Origin: Ligula intestinalis
Taxonomy: Eukaryota; Platyhelminthes; Cestoda; Diphyllobothriidea; Diphyllobothriidae
NCBI GenBank assembly: GCA_036362985.1
Contig: JAYGXS010000009.1
Coordinates: 15,343,998-15,407,997, forward strand
Direction: 5' to 3'
Length of the DNA stretch: 64,000 nucleotides
The first letter of the stretch is position 1. Each line of letters begins with the position of its first letter. This document shows positions 44,942-57,373 of this stretch, piece by piece. Under the pieces are notes generated by a model. The model saw nothing but the letters and a program-made list of their open reading frames with translations, had not been told where the DNA came from and ran no database searches. A program made the translations under genes and the position numbers.

Positions 44942-44956
44942 GCGCCGGTACGGCAC
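44942..44956 (-). promoter_or_regulatory. LINE 3'-terminal hairpin
   Basis: Identical to the stem-loop at 43566-43580, in the 3' end of LINE B. Confidence 0.6.
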
Positions 44957-45388
44957 TATCTGTCCAAAGTTAATTTCAAAAAAATAAAAATTCAAAAAAT
45001 ACTTTGACAATATGTGCAAGTAGACGTTGAAAGTCATAATAATGTCAGCAGAAATTGTTCTTTTGGGGCAACATTTACTAATTTTTTGCAGGTAATTTTT
45101 AACTAAAAACGAAAACTTATGGCAGTTTAAGTGGAGACAGTGTTCAACGGGCCTCCATGTTCAAAAAGTGTGCAAGAGAAAAAAAAAATGCTTAGGAAGA
45201 TAGTAGTAGAAACATAGTAGTAGAGCAGAAATAGGTGTGGGTGGTCTGATGAAGGTGAGTAGTCAATGAAACTACAGCATTTTAGACTGAGTAAATCCGC
45301 GTGGCTTCCTTTGATTCAGTGGTGGTTAGTGGAAACATCTAGGTTCTCGGGGGACACGAGGCAGAGAGAATAGTTTCAAGCGGATCTC

Positions 45389-46950
45389 CTAAATTCCTGA
45401 TGGTCCTTTCTCGGGGTCATGGAGAAAGCTGCACGGAAAAGATGAGGAGAATAGAAGGATAATTGAATCAGTGTTAAGATAAGTGTGCAGTCTCCGTTTG
45501 AAAGCAGACAGTCTAGTTAATGACCTTATTTCGATTGGCAAGTTATTCCAAAGAAAGCTATATCTGGAAGCAAAAAACAAGGAGCATTTACATGAGGAAG
45601 ATGCAGGAGGGGGTATAACAAGTGCCGAGTTTCTTAGGTTGTAAGGACGGCTGACGGGGTAATGACAGAAGTCCTGAGTAAATTTGTGCTCTTCTCAAGC
45701 CGAAGAAGGAGACAAAATCCTGCTTCCAATCTCCTGACCCAAAGGAACCTTATTTTCGTTAATTTACATCTATTTGAGCAACAAGTATTAGATGCTGTCG
45801 GATACAGCAGTTTTCGTGTGAACTTTTTTTGAATTTTTTCAATTTTTGAACGGCTACCTTCATTCATGAGACCGAAAAAGGGGCAACAGCATTCTAAGAT
45901 GGGAAACACGAACATACGATAAAGTTTGAATTTCATTTCAGGACGATAGAAATTATAAGAGATAAAGCCGCAAATCTGTGCGGCTTTGGCTGAAATTCTA
46001 TCGGCATAAGGAGAAAGGCTAATTTATTGGTGTATATTAATCCTAGGTCCTTGATACTGGAACATTCAGTAATTGGATAACCTTGAAAAATAGCATGTTG
46101 TGGCAGCCTTTTAGGCCCAAAGCATATGTATCGGCATTTAGAACTCCATCTGCCATGTTGAACTCCACGCCGAAAGAGCGTGCAGATCAGAATGAATTTG
46201 TTCTAGGCATCTCGCGGCCGTAGAGTTAGAGAAGGAGTAAAAACACTCGAGATCATCTGTATAAATATAAGATTGGGAGCGTTTAACACTCAATGAGATA
46301 TAATTTATATAAAGCAAGAAGAGCAGAGGACCTAGCACGGTACCTTAAAGGACACCACTCAAAATTGCGGTAGGAGTAGAGTCTGAGGATCCCACAAAGA
46401 CCTTTTGTTGTCGATTTGAAAGATAAGATCTGATGAAGTCAGTAAGAGGAGTACGAACTCCTATAGCCTTTAGTTTGGCTAGGAGCCTCCTGTGAGGAAC
46501 TTTATCAAATGATTTACTAAGGTCAAAATAGATAACTACCACAAATAGACGATCATTACGAAGAGAAGTAAGTAGATTTAGAAAAGACGTGGCATGTTTC
46601 ACAAGATCGGTCCGGTAAAAAGCCATGCTGTGAGGAGCTGAGAATGTTAATATTCATGCAGAAATCTGTAATTTTTTTGGCAATTATTTTTTTCAAGAGT
46701 TTAGCCAGAGAGGGCGTTTTATGAACACCGCGATAATTGTGAATATCTGATCGGGAACCAGATTTAAATACGGGAATTATAATAGAAGATTTCCAGTAGT
46801 TCGGGAAAAAGCCATTCTCAAGAAACACTGAAAATAACTTACTCAGTAACGGTGGGAAATCTCTTAATTGTTTGATGAGTGGGTTTGTAATGTTATCAGT
46901 TCCAACGTAATGTGAATTTTTAAGATGACTTATTTCTTTTTGAATAGAAG
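45389..46950 (-). pseudogene. LINE B reverse transcriptase and C-terminus
   Basis: Blocks in order: YWKSSIIIPVFKSGSRSDIH and HGFLPDRSCETCH (46828-46620), VIYFDLSKSFDKVPHRRL (46530-46480), a GPLLFLLYIN block, then IYTDDLECF (46260; YTDD where YADD is usual), LYRMFVFPILECCCPFFG with IEKIQKKFTRKL (45936-45830) and FLWNNLPIEIRSLTRLS (45560-45500). Two to four frame shifts or stops separate them. The enzyme would nick DNA and copy LINE RNA. The YTDD variant leaves both Asp residues. Confidence 0.88.
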
Positions 46951-47239
46951 TGGGTTAGAAATTAAGGGTACTGAGATTTGAATCACACAGTAGGGGGATT
47001 ACAGGAGTGGGGCTAGTTTCGATGGTAAAGAACTTGGCGAAAAATGAATTTAGCAATGCTGCTTTCTCCAAATCCTCTTTTACAAAGTGATTGTTGCCAT
47101 TGAGTAAGCGTGGAATGACTTTCTGAAGCTTAGCGGACGACCGAAGACGGAAGACTTGAGCAACAGATCTGGAAGAATTCGCATCACTTAATGCTGTGAC
47201 CTTTCTACGCCTATCTCGTGCAAGCCTTATTTTAAGCGC

Positions 47240-48245
47240 TTATTCAAATATTTGCGCTATTCTTAAGTGAACTGGTAAAGAGCTATTAGACGTATCCTTA
47301 AGTTGTTTTTGCAATTTCTTAAGTCTATTTTGGAGAAAATGTGGCACAGTAGAAGAAGCTGAATTTGATTTAAAAATCTGAAATGGGGTAAGAGCCTGAA
47401 TATTTTCTGTAAGGTTTTGCAATAACTCCTGGAATAAGTAGGGATCGTTAGTTGAAAATATGCTATGCCAATCAAGGGTTCTTACGAATTCATTTACTAA
47501 TTCATGGTTTACGTTACCAAAGTCAAGGTTATTGCATTTTACATCGGGACTTTTAGAAAGAGAGACTGGAAAACAACAGCGAATGAAGGCATGGTCACTT
47601 GTGAAAATATCACGATGAAAATTCATAAAAAGGGTGGACATCATTTGTAAAAATTAAATCTAATATGTTGTCATTTCTGGTCACTGAACTGACTAGTTGT
47701 GACATGTTTGAAAAGTTAATAGTGTCAACCAATTTCTGAAATCTTGGTGGACAGGTATTTGCATGCCAGTCAAGGTCGGGCAGATTAAAATCACCTTCAA
47801 TTATTCTGACATCGAATTGAGTCTTTGCAACCTTTTCAAACATTTCACACACCTGCATTACATTACTTGAGTTACAGGGAGGATTGTAGACACACCCGAT
47901 TATCGCTTTTTTATTGTAAGGCAGGATGGCTGAAATAAGACAAACATTTCCAGAAAATGACGAAATGCTCATGTGATACGGGAAATGTACAAAGGATGAT
48001 TTAATATAAAGAAGGCAACCACCGCCACGCTTTTGAATGCGGTATTGTCTGTAAAAACTATAATTATCTATTGCGAGTGTCAAGTCAGAAATAAGAGAGT
48101 GTGTCCAAGATTCAGTGACACAGAGCTCATCTGGATCAAGCTCAAATGCTACTGTTTTAAGTTCTGTCATCTTATTAACAACTGATCTCGCATTGAGTGA
48201 GACTATACTGAGCGTATCCTTAAGATTCAGGTTACGCTCGTCAGT
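47240..48245 (-). pseudogene. LINE B endonuclease domain and connector
   Basis: The frame starts around NTDERNLNLKDTLSIVSLNA (48245), an SLNARS start of the APE-type endonuclease, then ELCVTESWTHSLI (ET catalytic box), GGGCLLYIKSSF, ISAILPYNKKAIIGCVYNPP, IIEGDFNLPDLDW (GDFN box intact) and ILDLIFTND. The next frame (47644-47240) adds SDHAFIRCCFP, the SDH catalytic His box. All catalytic boxes are present, and the only interruption seen in the domain is one frame change near 47630. This is the best preserved enzyme domain of any transposon in the window. Confidence 0.9.
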
Positions 48246-48250
48246 ATTTA

Positions 48251-48457
48251 TAAAAAAGGAAAACTTGGTGGCAGAAAGGGAAACGGCATGGGAGAATCAA
48301 AAGGCGGAAAGCCAACTGGCCCTGGTCTACAGTTTGTCAAGTAATTATTATCAAATGAACGGTGCATATTGTAGAAAGGCATATTAGAGGGGGCTCCATA
48401 GAAAGGGCGGCTGTAGTGTGGCATGGGAAAACCAGGAAATCTGAATTTTTTTGGCAT
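48251..48457 (-). other. Proline-rich open segment upstream of LINE B
   Basis: A 69-codon minus frame: FPGFPMPHYSRPFYGAP, NCRPGPVGFPPFDSPM and PFPFLPPSFPFL. It may be the N-terminal part of the LINE B protein, since a one-base shift near 48255 would join it to the endonuclease frame. It could also belong to something else. No zinc knuckle or PHD motif is seen. Confidence 0.4.
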
Positions 48458-48930
48458 TTAGTTTTTCAAACAGTGGAGCCATAGAGAACATTTTACGAAA
48501 ACCGCGATAATTGTGAATATCTGAGCAGGAACCAGATTTAAATACGAGAATTATACTAGAAGTTTTCCAGTTGTCCAGGAAAAAGCCATCCTCAAGAAAT
48601 ACTGAAAATAATTTACTCAGTAAAGGTGGGAATCCTCTTAACTGTTTAATAAGTGAGTTTTGAATGTTATCAGTTTTAACCGGATGTGAATTTTCAAGAC
48701 GACTTATTTCTTTTTGAATACAAGCGGGTGAGAAATCAATGGAACTGCGATTTGAATCACACAACAGAGGGATTGCAGGAGTACGGCTACATTCGATGGT
48801 AAAGAACTTGGCAAAAATGTAATCGTGGCTACATATCTGTAGCAAGGCGAGTTCAAAATGTGCAGCTTAAATAGTATCTGCCAAAAACTAGCAGGTCCAG
48901 TCCGCAACGCAAAAAGAACCAACGCAAAAA
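48455..48930 (-). pseudogene. CR1-like LINE C, N-terminal reverse transcriptase fragment
   Basis: CIQKEISRLENSHPVKTDNI continues with QNSLIKQLRGFPPLLSKLFS, FKSGSCSDIHNYRGF and LFEKLNAKKI, the connector and first block of the reverse transcriptase, colinear with the same part of LINE B. It breaks at 48455, where the Pro-rich segment starts, so LINE B was probably inserted here. Confidence 0.8.
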
Positions 48931-49879
48931 TGCCTGCTAAAAGAAATCGGGAGGAGCTGCGCTTGTATTTTTATCGTATATTACATGAACCATTCAATAG
49001 CTGTTACTTTACGCCATGACAAACGTTCTCGTCACGATTCTTATTTATGGCAAAGAAGATATTTGTGTTTCGTTGTTTTCTGGCACGTTCGTGACCCTGC
49101 TACTTAGGGATGCGATTGGCTAAACTACACTGCTGGTCAGTCACAATTTTCATTCAAAAAGCACTCTAAGTCGACATTCACTTGACACGAAAATTTACTT
49201 ACGTTTAGGTTTATAATTTTGACCTGGATTATAAATGGGGAGTCCAAAAGCGTTAACCTGTTTCTCTTACATATTCTAAACGGCACCATTTCGGATAATG
49301 TTTGCATTGCATTTCCTACTAACGTATGAGGTATGAGTCAAAAGGTTTTTAATCAAACGAAAAAACAAACTCAACTTCTACGCGTTACGTTTTTATAGAT
49401 CATATAACTGTATACAATGTACTTTAATTGTTATTACCCTAAGCATTTTGAGACTTCAACGGTCGTTGGTGTGTTTAACTCCTCCAATTTGCATGCATTT
49501 TTCTGTTTATTTACATTGTGGCGCAGAATCAAACATTTTCGAATAAATTTCGTTAACATTTAGGAAAGATACTGCGAAACTATGGGTGGTAAGTCGAGAA
49601 ATTCCGTTTTACATATAATGGATTCTTTTTGATTGCTCTATTATATAATACTCATAAAATCTGGAAGCTAAATTATTTTGTACTTAAGAGTACGCGTACT
49701 TTATGAACACACATATTAATGAACATACTTATGAGTAAAACCGTATATACGTATTTTGTAATAAAATTATCCGGCAAGTTGAAATGCATATGGCTGCTTT
49801 CAACAGATTTTTGACAGCTCAGATCATTTATAAAACTAGGGAACTCTAGTTTCCCTACAACCATAAAAGAGCGACTTAC
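48931..49879. other. AT-rich stretch without recognised feature
   Basis: May be intron downstream (minus strand) of the exon at 49880-50011. No repeat recognised. Confidence 0.4.
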
Positions 49880-50011
49880 CTGCTCACTTAACTGCCTGAC
49901 AAGTCCTAACTGGGCATCCTCGCCACTGCTAATTGCCGTTATACTCGGTGCGTTGTTTTTCCCCACTAACCAAGTTCGTGCGTTTGCATGTTGGTCCGGA
50001 TACACACGTCC
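49880..50011 (-). CDS. Internal exon of an unknown gene (44 codons)
   Basis: Entered at acceptor gatatag and left at a perfect donor gtaagt (49879). In phase 0 it reads GRVYPDQHANARTWLVGKNN and then APSITAISSGEDAQLGLVRQ. It joins without phase shift to 50066-50359 through a 54-bp intron (50012-50065; gtattg...atatag), which removes an in-frame TAG. Length is a multiple of three. No family recognised. The SSGEDAQLGLVRQLSEQ end could be helical. Confidence 0.6.
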
Positions 50012-50065
50012 CTATATCTGCGAAAGGCCATTTAGGGGAATAGGAGGCGTGCGAGAGTTCAATAC

Positions 50066-50359
50066 CCACGATCGTAGGGCACCTCGCATAGTGGGCTCCT
50101 CTCTACCTGAAAGTGAACTGGATGGCTTGCTTTTCCTAGTGTTGGAAATCACAGTGTTGGTGGTCCCACGCGTTTTTCGGTCATCATATGTCGTCTGCAA
50201 ATCCGAAGAAAATTCTGAAGAAGAGGACAAGTAGCTGAGACACCAGGGCGATACAGATCCGTCAGAAGCAAAACCTTCTCCAAATTTTCCGTTATTTTGA
50301 CCACATTTTGAATAATCTCTTATCGTTATACGCCTATAATGTGTTTTTCTCGACACAGG
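50066..50359 (-). CDS. Internal exon of an unknown gene (98 codons)
   Basis: Acceptor gtttaag at 50360; phase 0 throughout and a multiple of three. Composition is Ser/Arg/Lys-rich and probably disordered: KPSSSLSGREEPTMRGALRS near the end, and SYLSSSSEFSSDLQTTYDD in the middle. Donor gtattg at 50065. Together with the next exon it adds 142 codons without a stop. Function unknown; no domain seen. Further exons on either side were not found. Confidence 0.6.
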
Positions 50360-52940
50360 CTTAAACATGACGACAAGAGCAAAACAGAAACAAAATTTAC
50401 AAAGTGCAGGCAAGCAGCGTCGTCAGCGTAGTAATCTAACCACTGGGCTACGTGACAGTACACGAAAGGACATGTGGAAGCGTGCCCCGCATAGGCCCGA
50501 CTGGCTTATGAAAACAAAGACAGGTGCGCGAACGCATGTATGCTCTCGCTATGTAAACGTGTTTGTGAGTAGTCTACCAACCATTCAAATTCAGCCATGA
50601 AAAGCAACAAAAAATCGAGACTCAACTCCTTGACTTTTGCTATAAGGTGATGTCAGGACTTGCATACTGGGTCTATATCTACTGAACACCTTCATAAACT
50701 CTTTCTCGTGAAACGTGAGCATACACGCGTACTTAAAAAACTCTGGCCACAGAGGTGTTATAAGGACGTTTCCTGGTTGGAATCCCGGTAATTCCCACTC
50801 TCGTAGGCTGCGAGCAGCCTGGGGTTGAGTACCGCTGAAACGTTTACATTAATTCTCATGACTGGCTTTGTCGGCAAATGTGCAATAGTACGGGTAGACA
50901 CGCACAAGTCGACACGACGAGCTTATTAGACCATTGGGCTTCCCCCGCGCAAACCGTTTGCCAAATATGAATCAACTGCGCATCGCTGCGCTCTCGGTAC
51001 AAAAAACGTTCTCGCTGTTATTAAGGTTAATTTTACCTAGCTAGAGAAGGTATGGATAAGGTCATTTACTCGTTCACTTCCTTCGGTACCTTCTTGAAAA
51101 ATGATACAACTTCCCACCAAAACAGCGTTCAAGTACATGATTGTATGGAAAACCAACGGAGCCTTACCTGTTACGTGTAAAGTCACGCATAACTATCTTT
51201 AGCCACAGGGTCAGCGTCTACTAGGAACGTCAAAATCTGTAGCCATTTTCTTGGTCAAAGGCCGATTAAATACATAAAATTCTCTCTTTTCTGTAAATCC
51301 TTCTCCTGAATTGACCCCACTGCCAAACTACTAGTTGTCTCTGAATTTCTCCAGTACACTCTCACTCTGGCTTCTGTGTTAAGACTAAATTTAGTAAACT
51401 TCACTAATTACTGATTCTGTCCGCACATAACTTTATCCATCTGGTGAGGATTTATCAAAAATAGACGTATGCTCACCAACATATCTTCTGTAACTTTCCA
51501 TTTAAACGTTTGCAAGTGTAAACTTTATTGTTGCATGTGATTGAATTACGAGAGAAATTACAGTTTATTATTCGTTGACCGATAAATTGGCCAGACTGTT
51601 TTGTCATTCGCATTTGCGTGCTGGTAGCTCACAAAGTGCGTTAGGAGTTTCGCCTACCCACCGTGCACCTTTATATTCTGCATCACCTCCTATAGCCATT
51701 CTCAGTAAAATAAAGAACGTGACATTACTTCCTTATGCAAATTTACTCACTGGCATTTACGTTGATGGTGTTCGACAGCGATAACTGCGTAAGCCCAGGA
51801 GAAATTATATGCTACGACTTGCGACTGACTATTGGGTCTTTTGCCGATCGATAATTTGATCATTCCTGTCAAGCAGGCGTGCAAAATGAAAACATATGCG
51901 GTAACGCTGTCTCAAAATATTGTGTTGGAACGATGTCCTGCTAATATAGTTAAAACTTTAAGCATTCTTCAACTTTAGCTCATCTTATGGTAGAATTCTG
52001 TTAAACTGCATTGATTTAAATTCTAATAAATTGTACCCACCTCTAGTACTGGGTCGTTTGTCGATTAACCGCTAACGTGTCATTAAAATAAAATAAAACA
52101 TTCTAAAATTTAGCAAAAATCCTATTTTTATGTCGGCAAATGCAATGCTATTTTTCTTTGCTTTAACTAGTCTTTTTGCACTTGTGGGTTGCGCTAACTG
52201 TCATTTTGCCGTTTTTGATGCGACAGGTTTTGTGATATCTGACTTCATCCAGTCTATGGAGATTGAACCTTTGCAGAGCACATGCATGTTGCAATAATTT
52301 TCGCGTTTAGCCGCTGGTTTTGAAATATTTTGGATGTTTTGGTATCAATATTCCTTCGAACATTTTCACAGACTGCCTTGTAGCATAGAACATATTACTT
52401 TATTAGAGCTCACATTATTAACTTGGGAAATTTTGAAGACCACGACTTTTAAAGTGAACTCTTGGTTGAATTAAAAATGCTACGCCCAAAATTACACAAA
52501 AAGTGGACAAGCCATTAAAGGCGGTAGTCTGGGAAAATGAACGGCATCTTGATAGAAGTATGGTCGTGACCGTTACACTATTTCTTTCGCAATGTCTGAC
52601 ATGTGGCCCGCAGGAATCTGAGTGCAAGAATTAGTCTTCTGTGATTTAAGACCTGTTGGTTAAAACTGAAAGTTCCCTTATTTCACACTTCTGGACCCCC
52701 GTTTATGCTAGAGTCAGGAAGACCGGAGCTGGGTTTCGGCGTAGCAACTGACAGAGCCTTTTAGCATGTGCTACACACGAACCTATCAGGTTTTCTCACG
52801 AAAGAAAGTGGGTGGCCTGTTGTTGTGGGCCAAACATGAACTGCGCCAACAACATGTGTGCGCGTCTCGAGGGTGTGAGAAACCAAGAAACATGCTTTCC
52901 ATCGACCTCAGAGGCGCCGAGTCAGTGCCTGGAGGATATT
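50360..52940. other. Long stretch without recognised feature
   Basis: Likely intron or intergenic. A tiny possible terminal exon near 52560-52620 (minus; IPAGHMSDIAKEIV then stop) is too short to claim. Confidence 0.4.
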
Positions 52941-53063
52941 GAAAGGTTTGTGCTTGATGTATGCGCTGGTGAGGAGATGTGTGGTGAAATAGTTTGATCA
53001 GTGGTGTGAAAGTGTAGTGTCGAAACACTTGGTGCTTCCAGCACACTAAAATCATCAGACAGA
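52941..53063 (-). CDS. Weak candidate exon
   Basis: After an acceptor-like ccctcag (53064), the minus frame ILSDDFSVLEAPSVSTLHFH runs on Ser/Thr/His-rich for 40 codons to a TGA at 52938-52940. No donor, polyadenylation signal or known domain supports it. Confidence 0.22.
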
Positions 53064-53069
53064 ATCTGA

Positions 53070-55942
53070 GGGTTGCGCGAAAAGACAAAAGTCATCAGAA
53101 TGGGGTTTGTATTGTGCACAAAACTCTGACCTGCTGACCCAAACAGCAGCGGCCAGTGACGAAGCCAATGTTAACTGAGAGGCAACGGTAGCAGCTGCTT
53201 TTACATGATTGTGGAGTTAGTTAAAGTATTTTCGAATGTAAAAGCCCACGCTGCATCAGCCTGGGAGTGGTGCATCCCAGTGAATCCGCGTTTGTGCGTG
53301 AGTACATGTCAGTCAGGGGTCTTCCGATCAGCTAGTCAGAGGAAGCCAGACAGCACTGTTGACTTTCCACCACAATAGTTGGCCCGCACAGAAATCTTTA
53401 TGCTTCCTAAAAATCATCGCAAGACCACCTATTTTCAAGTAGTCGTTCGTTCCTATTTCCGTTTCCTGTTTAGGTCAACATACAAGTCATCCCTACTCGA
53501 TCAGTTTACTCCAGTTGGTTAAAAATATGTTTATCCCACCGTTGGATTGCTTCAATGACAAGCATCTGTAGGTTGCCTTTTTGACCAGTTGGGTGAATTT
53601 TGTCCATCTAACCTGTGACGGTGTCCCCAACCATTTTCTGTGCGCGGTCACGTCGGTACGTGGGAGAGAGTCTAGTTATTATAACCTGTGAATTACACAC
53701 GTGTGCGCTCTCGGTCCTCGCTCAGGGCTGAGAGAGGTGAGGGCCAATTCAGGCATCGTTAAGGTCATGTCGTGGAACGAGAGAGCGTGCCTGGTTTGGT
53801 TGATATGGCAACACCACGATGTCCGATTTGTTTGCCCAAATCTCTGCTGCATTAAGGTTATTCACTTTCCCTGCCAGCGGTTCCAGGCACGTCGACCTTA
53901 TTAGTCTGACCGACTGCAAGATGCACACACAAGTGCATTTGGGCAGGCCCATCGATGGGCTAAGTAATATCAACCTAACTGTTATACCATAATTATAGTC
54001 TAAGACTTGACTTAACAACACCATCAGAAGTTTTGGCCTCGCCAGGGACCAAAGGGGCCTTAATCCATTTTCTGTACATAGTACATCCCCAATTCCGGTG
54101 TTCATCGTCTTTTACTGTTAGGCAATATTTTTCTAGCGATTGGCAATAATACGTAACACCATGGAAATGAAGAACCCCATAATTCTGTAATAACAGACCG
54201 GCGGTAATAGTGATTCACTTACTTTATTTTTTTATGCATTATTTTATTTTTTCATTATTTGATGTTTCAACAATCGCATGCTTTGTCTTTCCTATATATT
54301 AACTTGTGTATCAATCTTACCTTTTATTTCCTGTTTTGTTTGCTACATTTATTTTGCTTTCTCTTTTGCGTCCCTGCACTGCCTCACACGTATTACCAAC
54401 GGTTTCGTTTGACAGAATTCTGAGGACTTTGTTTTTCGTGGTGTTACCTGTAATAGATTGTTACTGTTGATTTTGACACCAACTCCTCTCCATAATCCGG
54501 GCACTGCATTCAGCATGCGGTCAACTGACCTTTGCTATGGGTACGTCGCTACGAATGATCCAAGGTACACGCGCGGTGCTACAGCAATTTATAGCGGCTG
54601 CAATTTATGGAATCGCAAGTTACTACTCATAAGCTTTCAGTGCGCACCGCCGGTTGGCAGTACATGTGATAATAAAGGTTCACGCCGAAGACACCTACGC
54701 AAAACATCTTTGCCACAGACGCTTTTATCTAATACACAACGAGACCTAAAATGTCTGCAGACGTGTCAGTCCCCACCGAAAAAGCATGAAATCCTTCCAC
54801 TTTGACCAACTTGTAGTTGATTGGATTGTTCTCTGTCTAAACTAGTCACGAGGTTTTTGCTTATTTTCGTTACTTACGAAAAAGATAACCTAGCGCAATT
54901 TACGCCTGACTATTCGGCCATCGATTTTGATGCAAACTTCTGCGCTAATTAGTTTTGAGTGCTAGTAGAATTGCGACGCATCTACCGCCTGAACACGGCG
55001 TCCAGTGAAAGTCAAAAAGCCCATAGGCGGGGGTAGGACGCAGGTGGTTGTCTCGGACGGATCCGTCCCTAAGCAGACCAGCCCACCGGGCTCAAATCAC
55101 AGCGAATTAATTGAAAGGTAAATAAGAGGCTTCCGCGTAAAGTTGACTACACTGTGTGAAGTTGAGTAAAGTAAGATGAAGCATCGGAGGATCCGAATCG
55201 AATATTTGGCCCCTTCCGCCAGAATTCGAAAGTAAAAGCGCACAACTGCCGCCCTAAAAAAGAAGTGGTACTGTGCAAATGTGCTTTGTGTGGAAAAAAA
55301 CCTAGCTTTCTTGGTTTAACCTTAATCTCGAACATTCGAGGTAGAATCGAGGTACCTTCTAGATAGACTCGATTGTGAACTATTGTTGTCGTCATTAATT
55401 CATACCGCACTATGGCCTATGCTTGAGTTTAGTTTTTGTTTACTTTTTATTTTATTTAAGGTTGGTTGCAGTTCATTTCTGTTTCCTTTTTGAGAAAAAG
55501 CCTATCTTTCTTTGTTTTAATTTAATCTCGAAAATTTGCAGAAGGTTGGAGATAGAGTCGTGGTAGAGTCGCTTGAAAAATGTACGTATTCCCGCGTCCC
55601 AACTCTAACCGAAACCTTAAGCGTAACCTTATTCTTAATCCTAACACTTACTTTATTCGAATTTCTCTATAACTTAGTGCAGATTCACCTGTGCTGCGGA
55701 GTGTGCTTATTCTCTGCCCTGCGAACGCATATAAACAACCGCTTTCAAAACAACGATAAAATAATAGCATCCATAACCAAGTACACCATTAAAGTTGGAT
55801 ATACTTTTTTCCAGTAATATCCCAAAATACAGTCTATTCCCTTTTTCATTTAATTCTACCGAAATTCCAAACTATGTTTTAGATCTGAACGAATTACTCA
55901 GGAAGAGTTTTGATTATCGTGCAGTCAAATTTCAATGTGTTT
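53070..55942. other. Long stretch without recognised gene
   Basis: A local duplication links 55288-55360 and 55490-55570 (cctagctttctt..gttt.a / ttaatctcga). 55590-55650 has a weakly telomere-like ctaacc/aacctt texture. Open frames show no known domain. Confidence 0.4.
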
Positions 55943-56025
55943 CAGTCACGTCAGAATGCCGGCTTTTGGACGAGCTTCTTTCTGATTCCCGGAAAAAAGT
56001 GCATTCTTAAACGTGGCTTCTAGAT
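55943..56025. repeat. Dispersed repeat family G, copy 2
   Basis: cagtcacgtcagaatgccgg, gagcttctttctga and aacgtggcttctag match 20885-21000 and 58921-59010. Confidence 0.65.
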
Positions 56026-57373
56026 TTACGAGGCCAAAAACATTTTTTCGTACTCATTGTGTGGTCAAGTACGGCTGCTTATTTGTTACACGTCAAAAAA
56101 GCTATATTTTGGTTTAAAAAACGCTCTTAATTGCCAAATAATTTTGAACCCTATCACTTGTTAAACTTGAATTCGGTGTTTCGAAACTACATACTGCATG
56201 TATTCTGTTTTAAGGAAAATCAAAAATTTCTTTGCGCTATGCGGAAGAAGTCACATTGCGCAGATAAAATTTTGAAATGGATATTGATTGTGTTTTATAC
56301 CTCGTGGATGACATTGATATATCATAGATAAATCTTTCAAAATTTTCAAAAATCTAATAATTACAAGGTTTATTGAAATCAAAAGATGCCCCTTTCTCAA
56401 ATCAAACACTAGAATAGAGCGAAATTTGCTACCAAATGTGTACAAGGAAGAATACTTTGTGTGCATTTCCTGTAAAATAAGAACATTTAGAATTAAGGAG
56501 ATAATGTATGGTACTTGCATAGCCATTTTCAAGAGAATTATAATTATAGATAGTCAAAAGAAGCTTGTTTAAACGTCAGCATTCGGATGGGACGAAAATA
56601 TATTGAGATCAGTGGCACATTAATCAGTATTACAGTCCCGTTTGAATAATTTGTTCGAATCAAAAGCACACTTCAGAAGTTGGGTTGACATTTTATGAGA
56701 TAGAAGGTCTACTGCACATGCAATATGGGATATATTTGTATACTTAAGGTTTTTTCATTATATCGTGCTTTCTTTCTTCAAATACGGGGTGAATTAATTA
56801 TTCTTAACAATTAAATAATAGGCAGTTAACCATCTTACGAGTTTGAGAAGTGTGTTATTGCAAAATTAAGGACATCATGACAATCTATTCGGTAGCAGTA
56901 AGTCTGTAAAGCTAGATGGCCTTATACATCCTACATGTGAGCCACATCGGAAAACTGCATTAAAGCGAGCTGATACTGCCCTGTAATTGTTTTCACACAC
57001 GAAACCACTTTCGTGTCTTGGTGTATTTTATATGCGGCATGTTTTTCGCTCGTATTTAAAATTTGCATTGTCCAGAAGTATACCTTTTCCCTATCACTAT
57101 TTCTGTACGTTTGAAATTTTTCCCAATGATCAGCCATCAGAAACAAGTGAAAGAAAGGATTTTTTAACATACAGCTTGAGAGTCAAGGAAAAATCAAACA
57201 GTACGTCCAAAAGTAATTTTTTCAGCACAATGCAAACGTGACTGGGAATTCCTCAATATTTTACTATTTCATTCCGTAAGAAAATATCCATACGTAAGAG
57301 GAGATTGAATAATTATTTGTGCCTTTTCTGAGCGGCAAACACATCAGTTAATCTATTTGTTTTCCCGATTTAG
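56026..57373. other. AT-rich stretch without recognised gene
   Basis: Probably intron or 5' flank of the gene starting to be visible at 57374. No clear exon. Confidence 0.4.

Larger units (their letters stand above)
44916..48250 (-). mobile_element. CR1-like LINE B, nearly complete
   Basis: In LINE sense: endonuclease (48245-47610), connector (47644-47240), reverse transcriptase (46950-46138), C-terminal part (45936-45389), 3' untranslated region (45245-44957), hairpin (44956-44942) and an aaatttcaaattcc tail. Only a few frame breaks separate the parts, so it is the youngest LINE here. It sits between LINE A (downstream) and an older fragment (48455-48930). Confidence 0.9.

Noticed and set aside
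45247..45275. CTGATGA followed 22 bp later by GAAAC
   Set aside because: The bases between do not form a stem II and no stem III or I follows; it lies in a LINE 3' untranslated region and is probably chance.
55590..55650. Telomere-like ctaacc/aacctt texture
   Set aside because: Not a regular TTAGGG-type array; only a few imperfect units.
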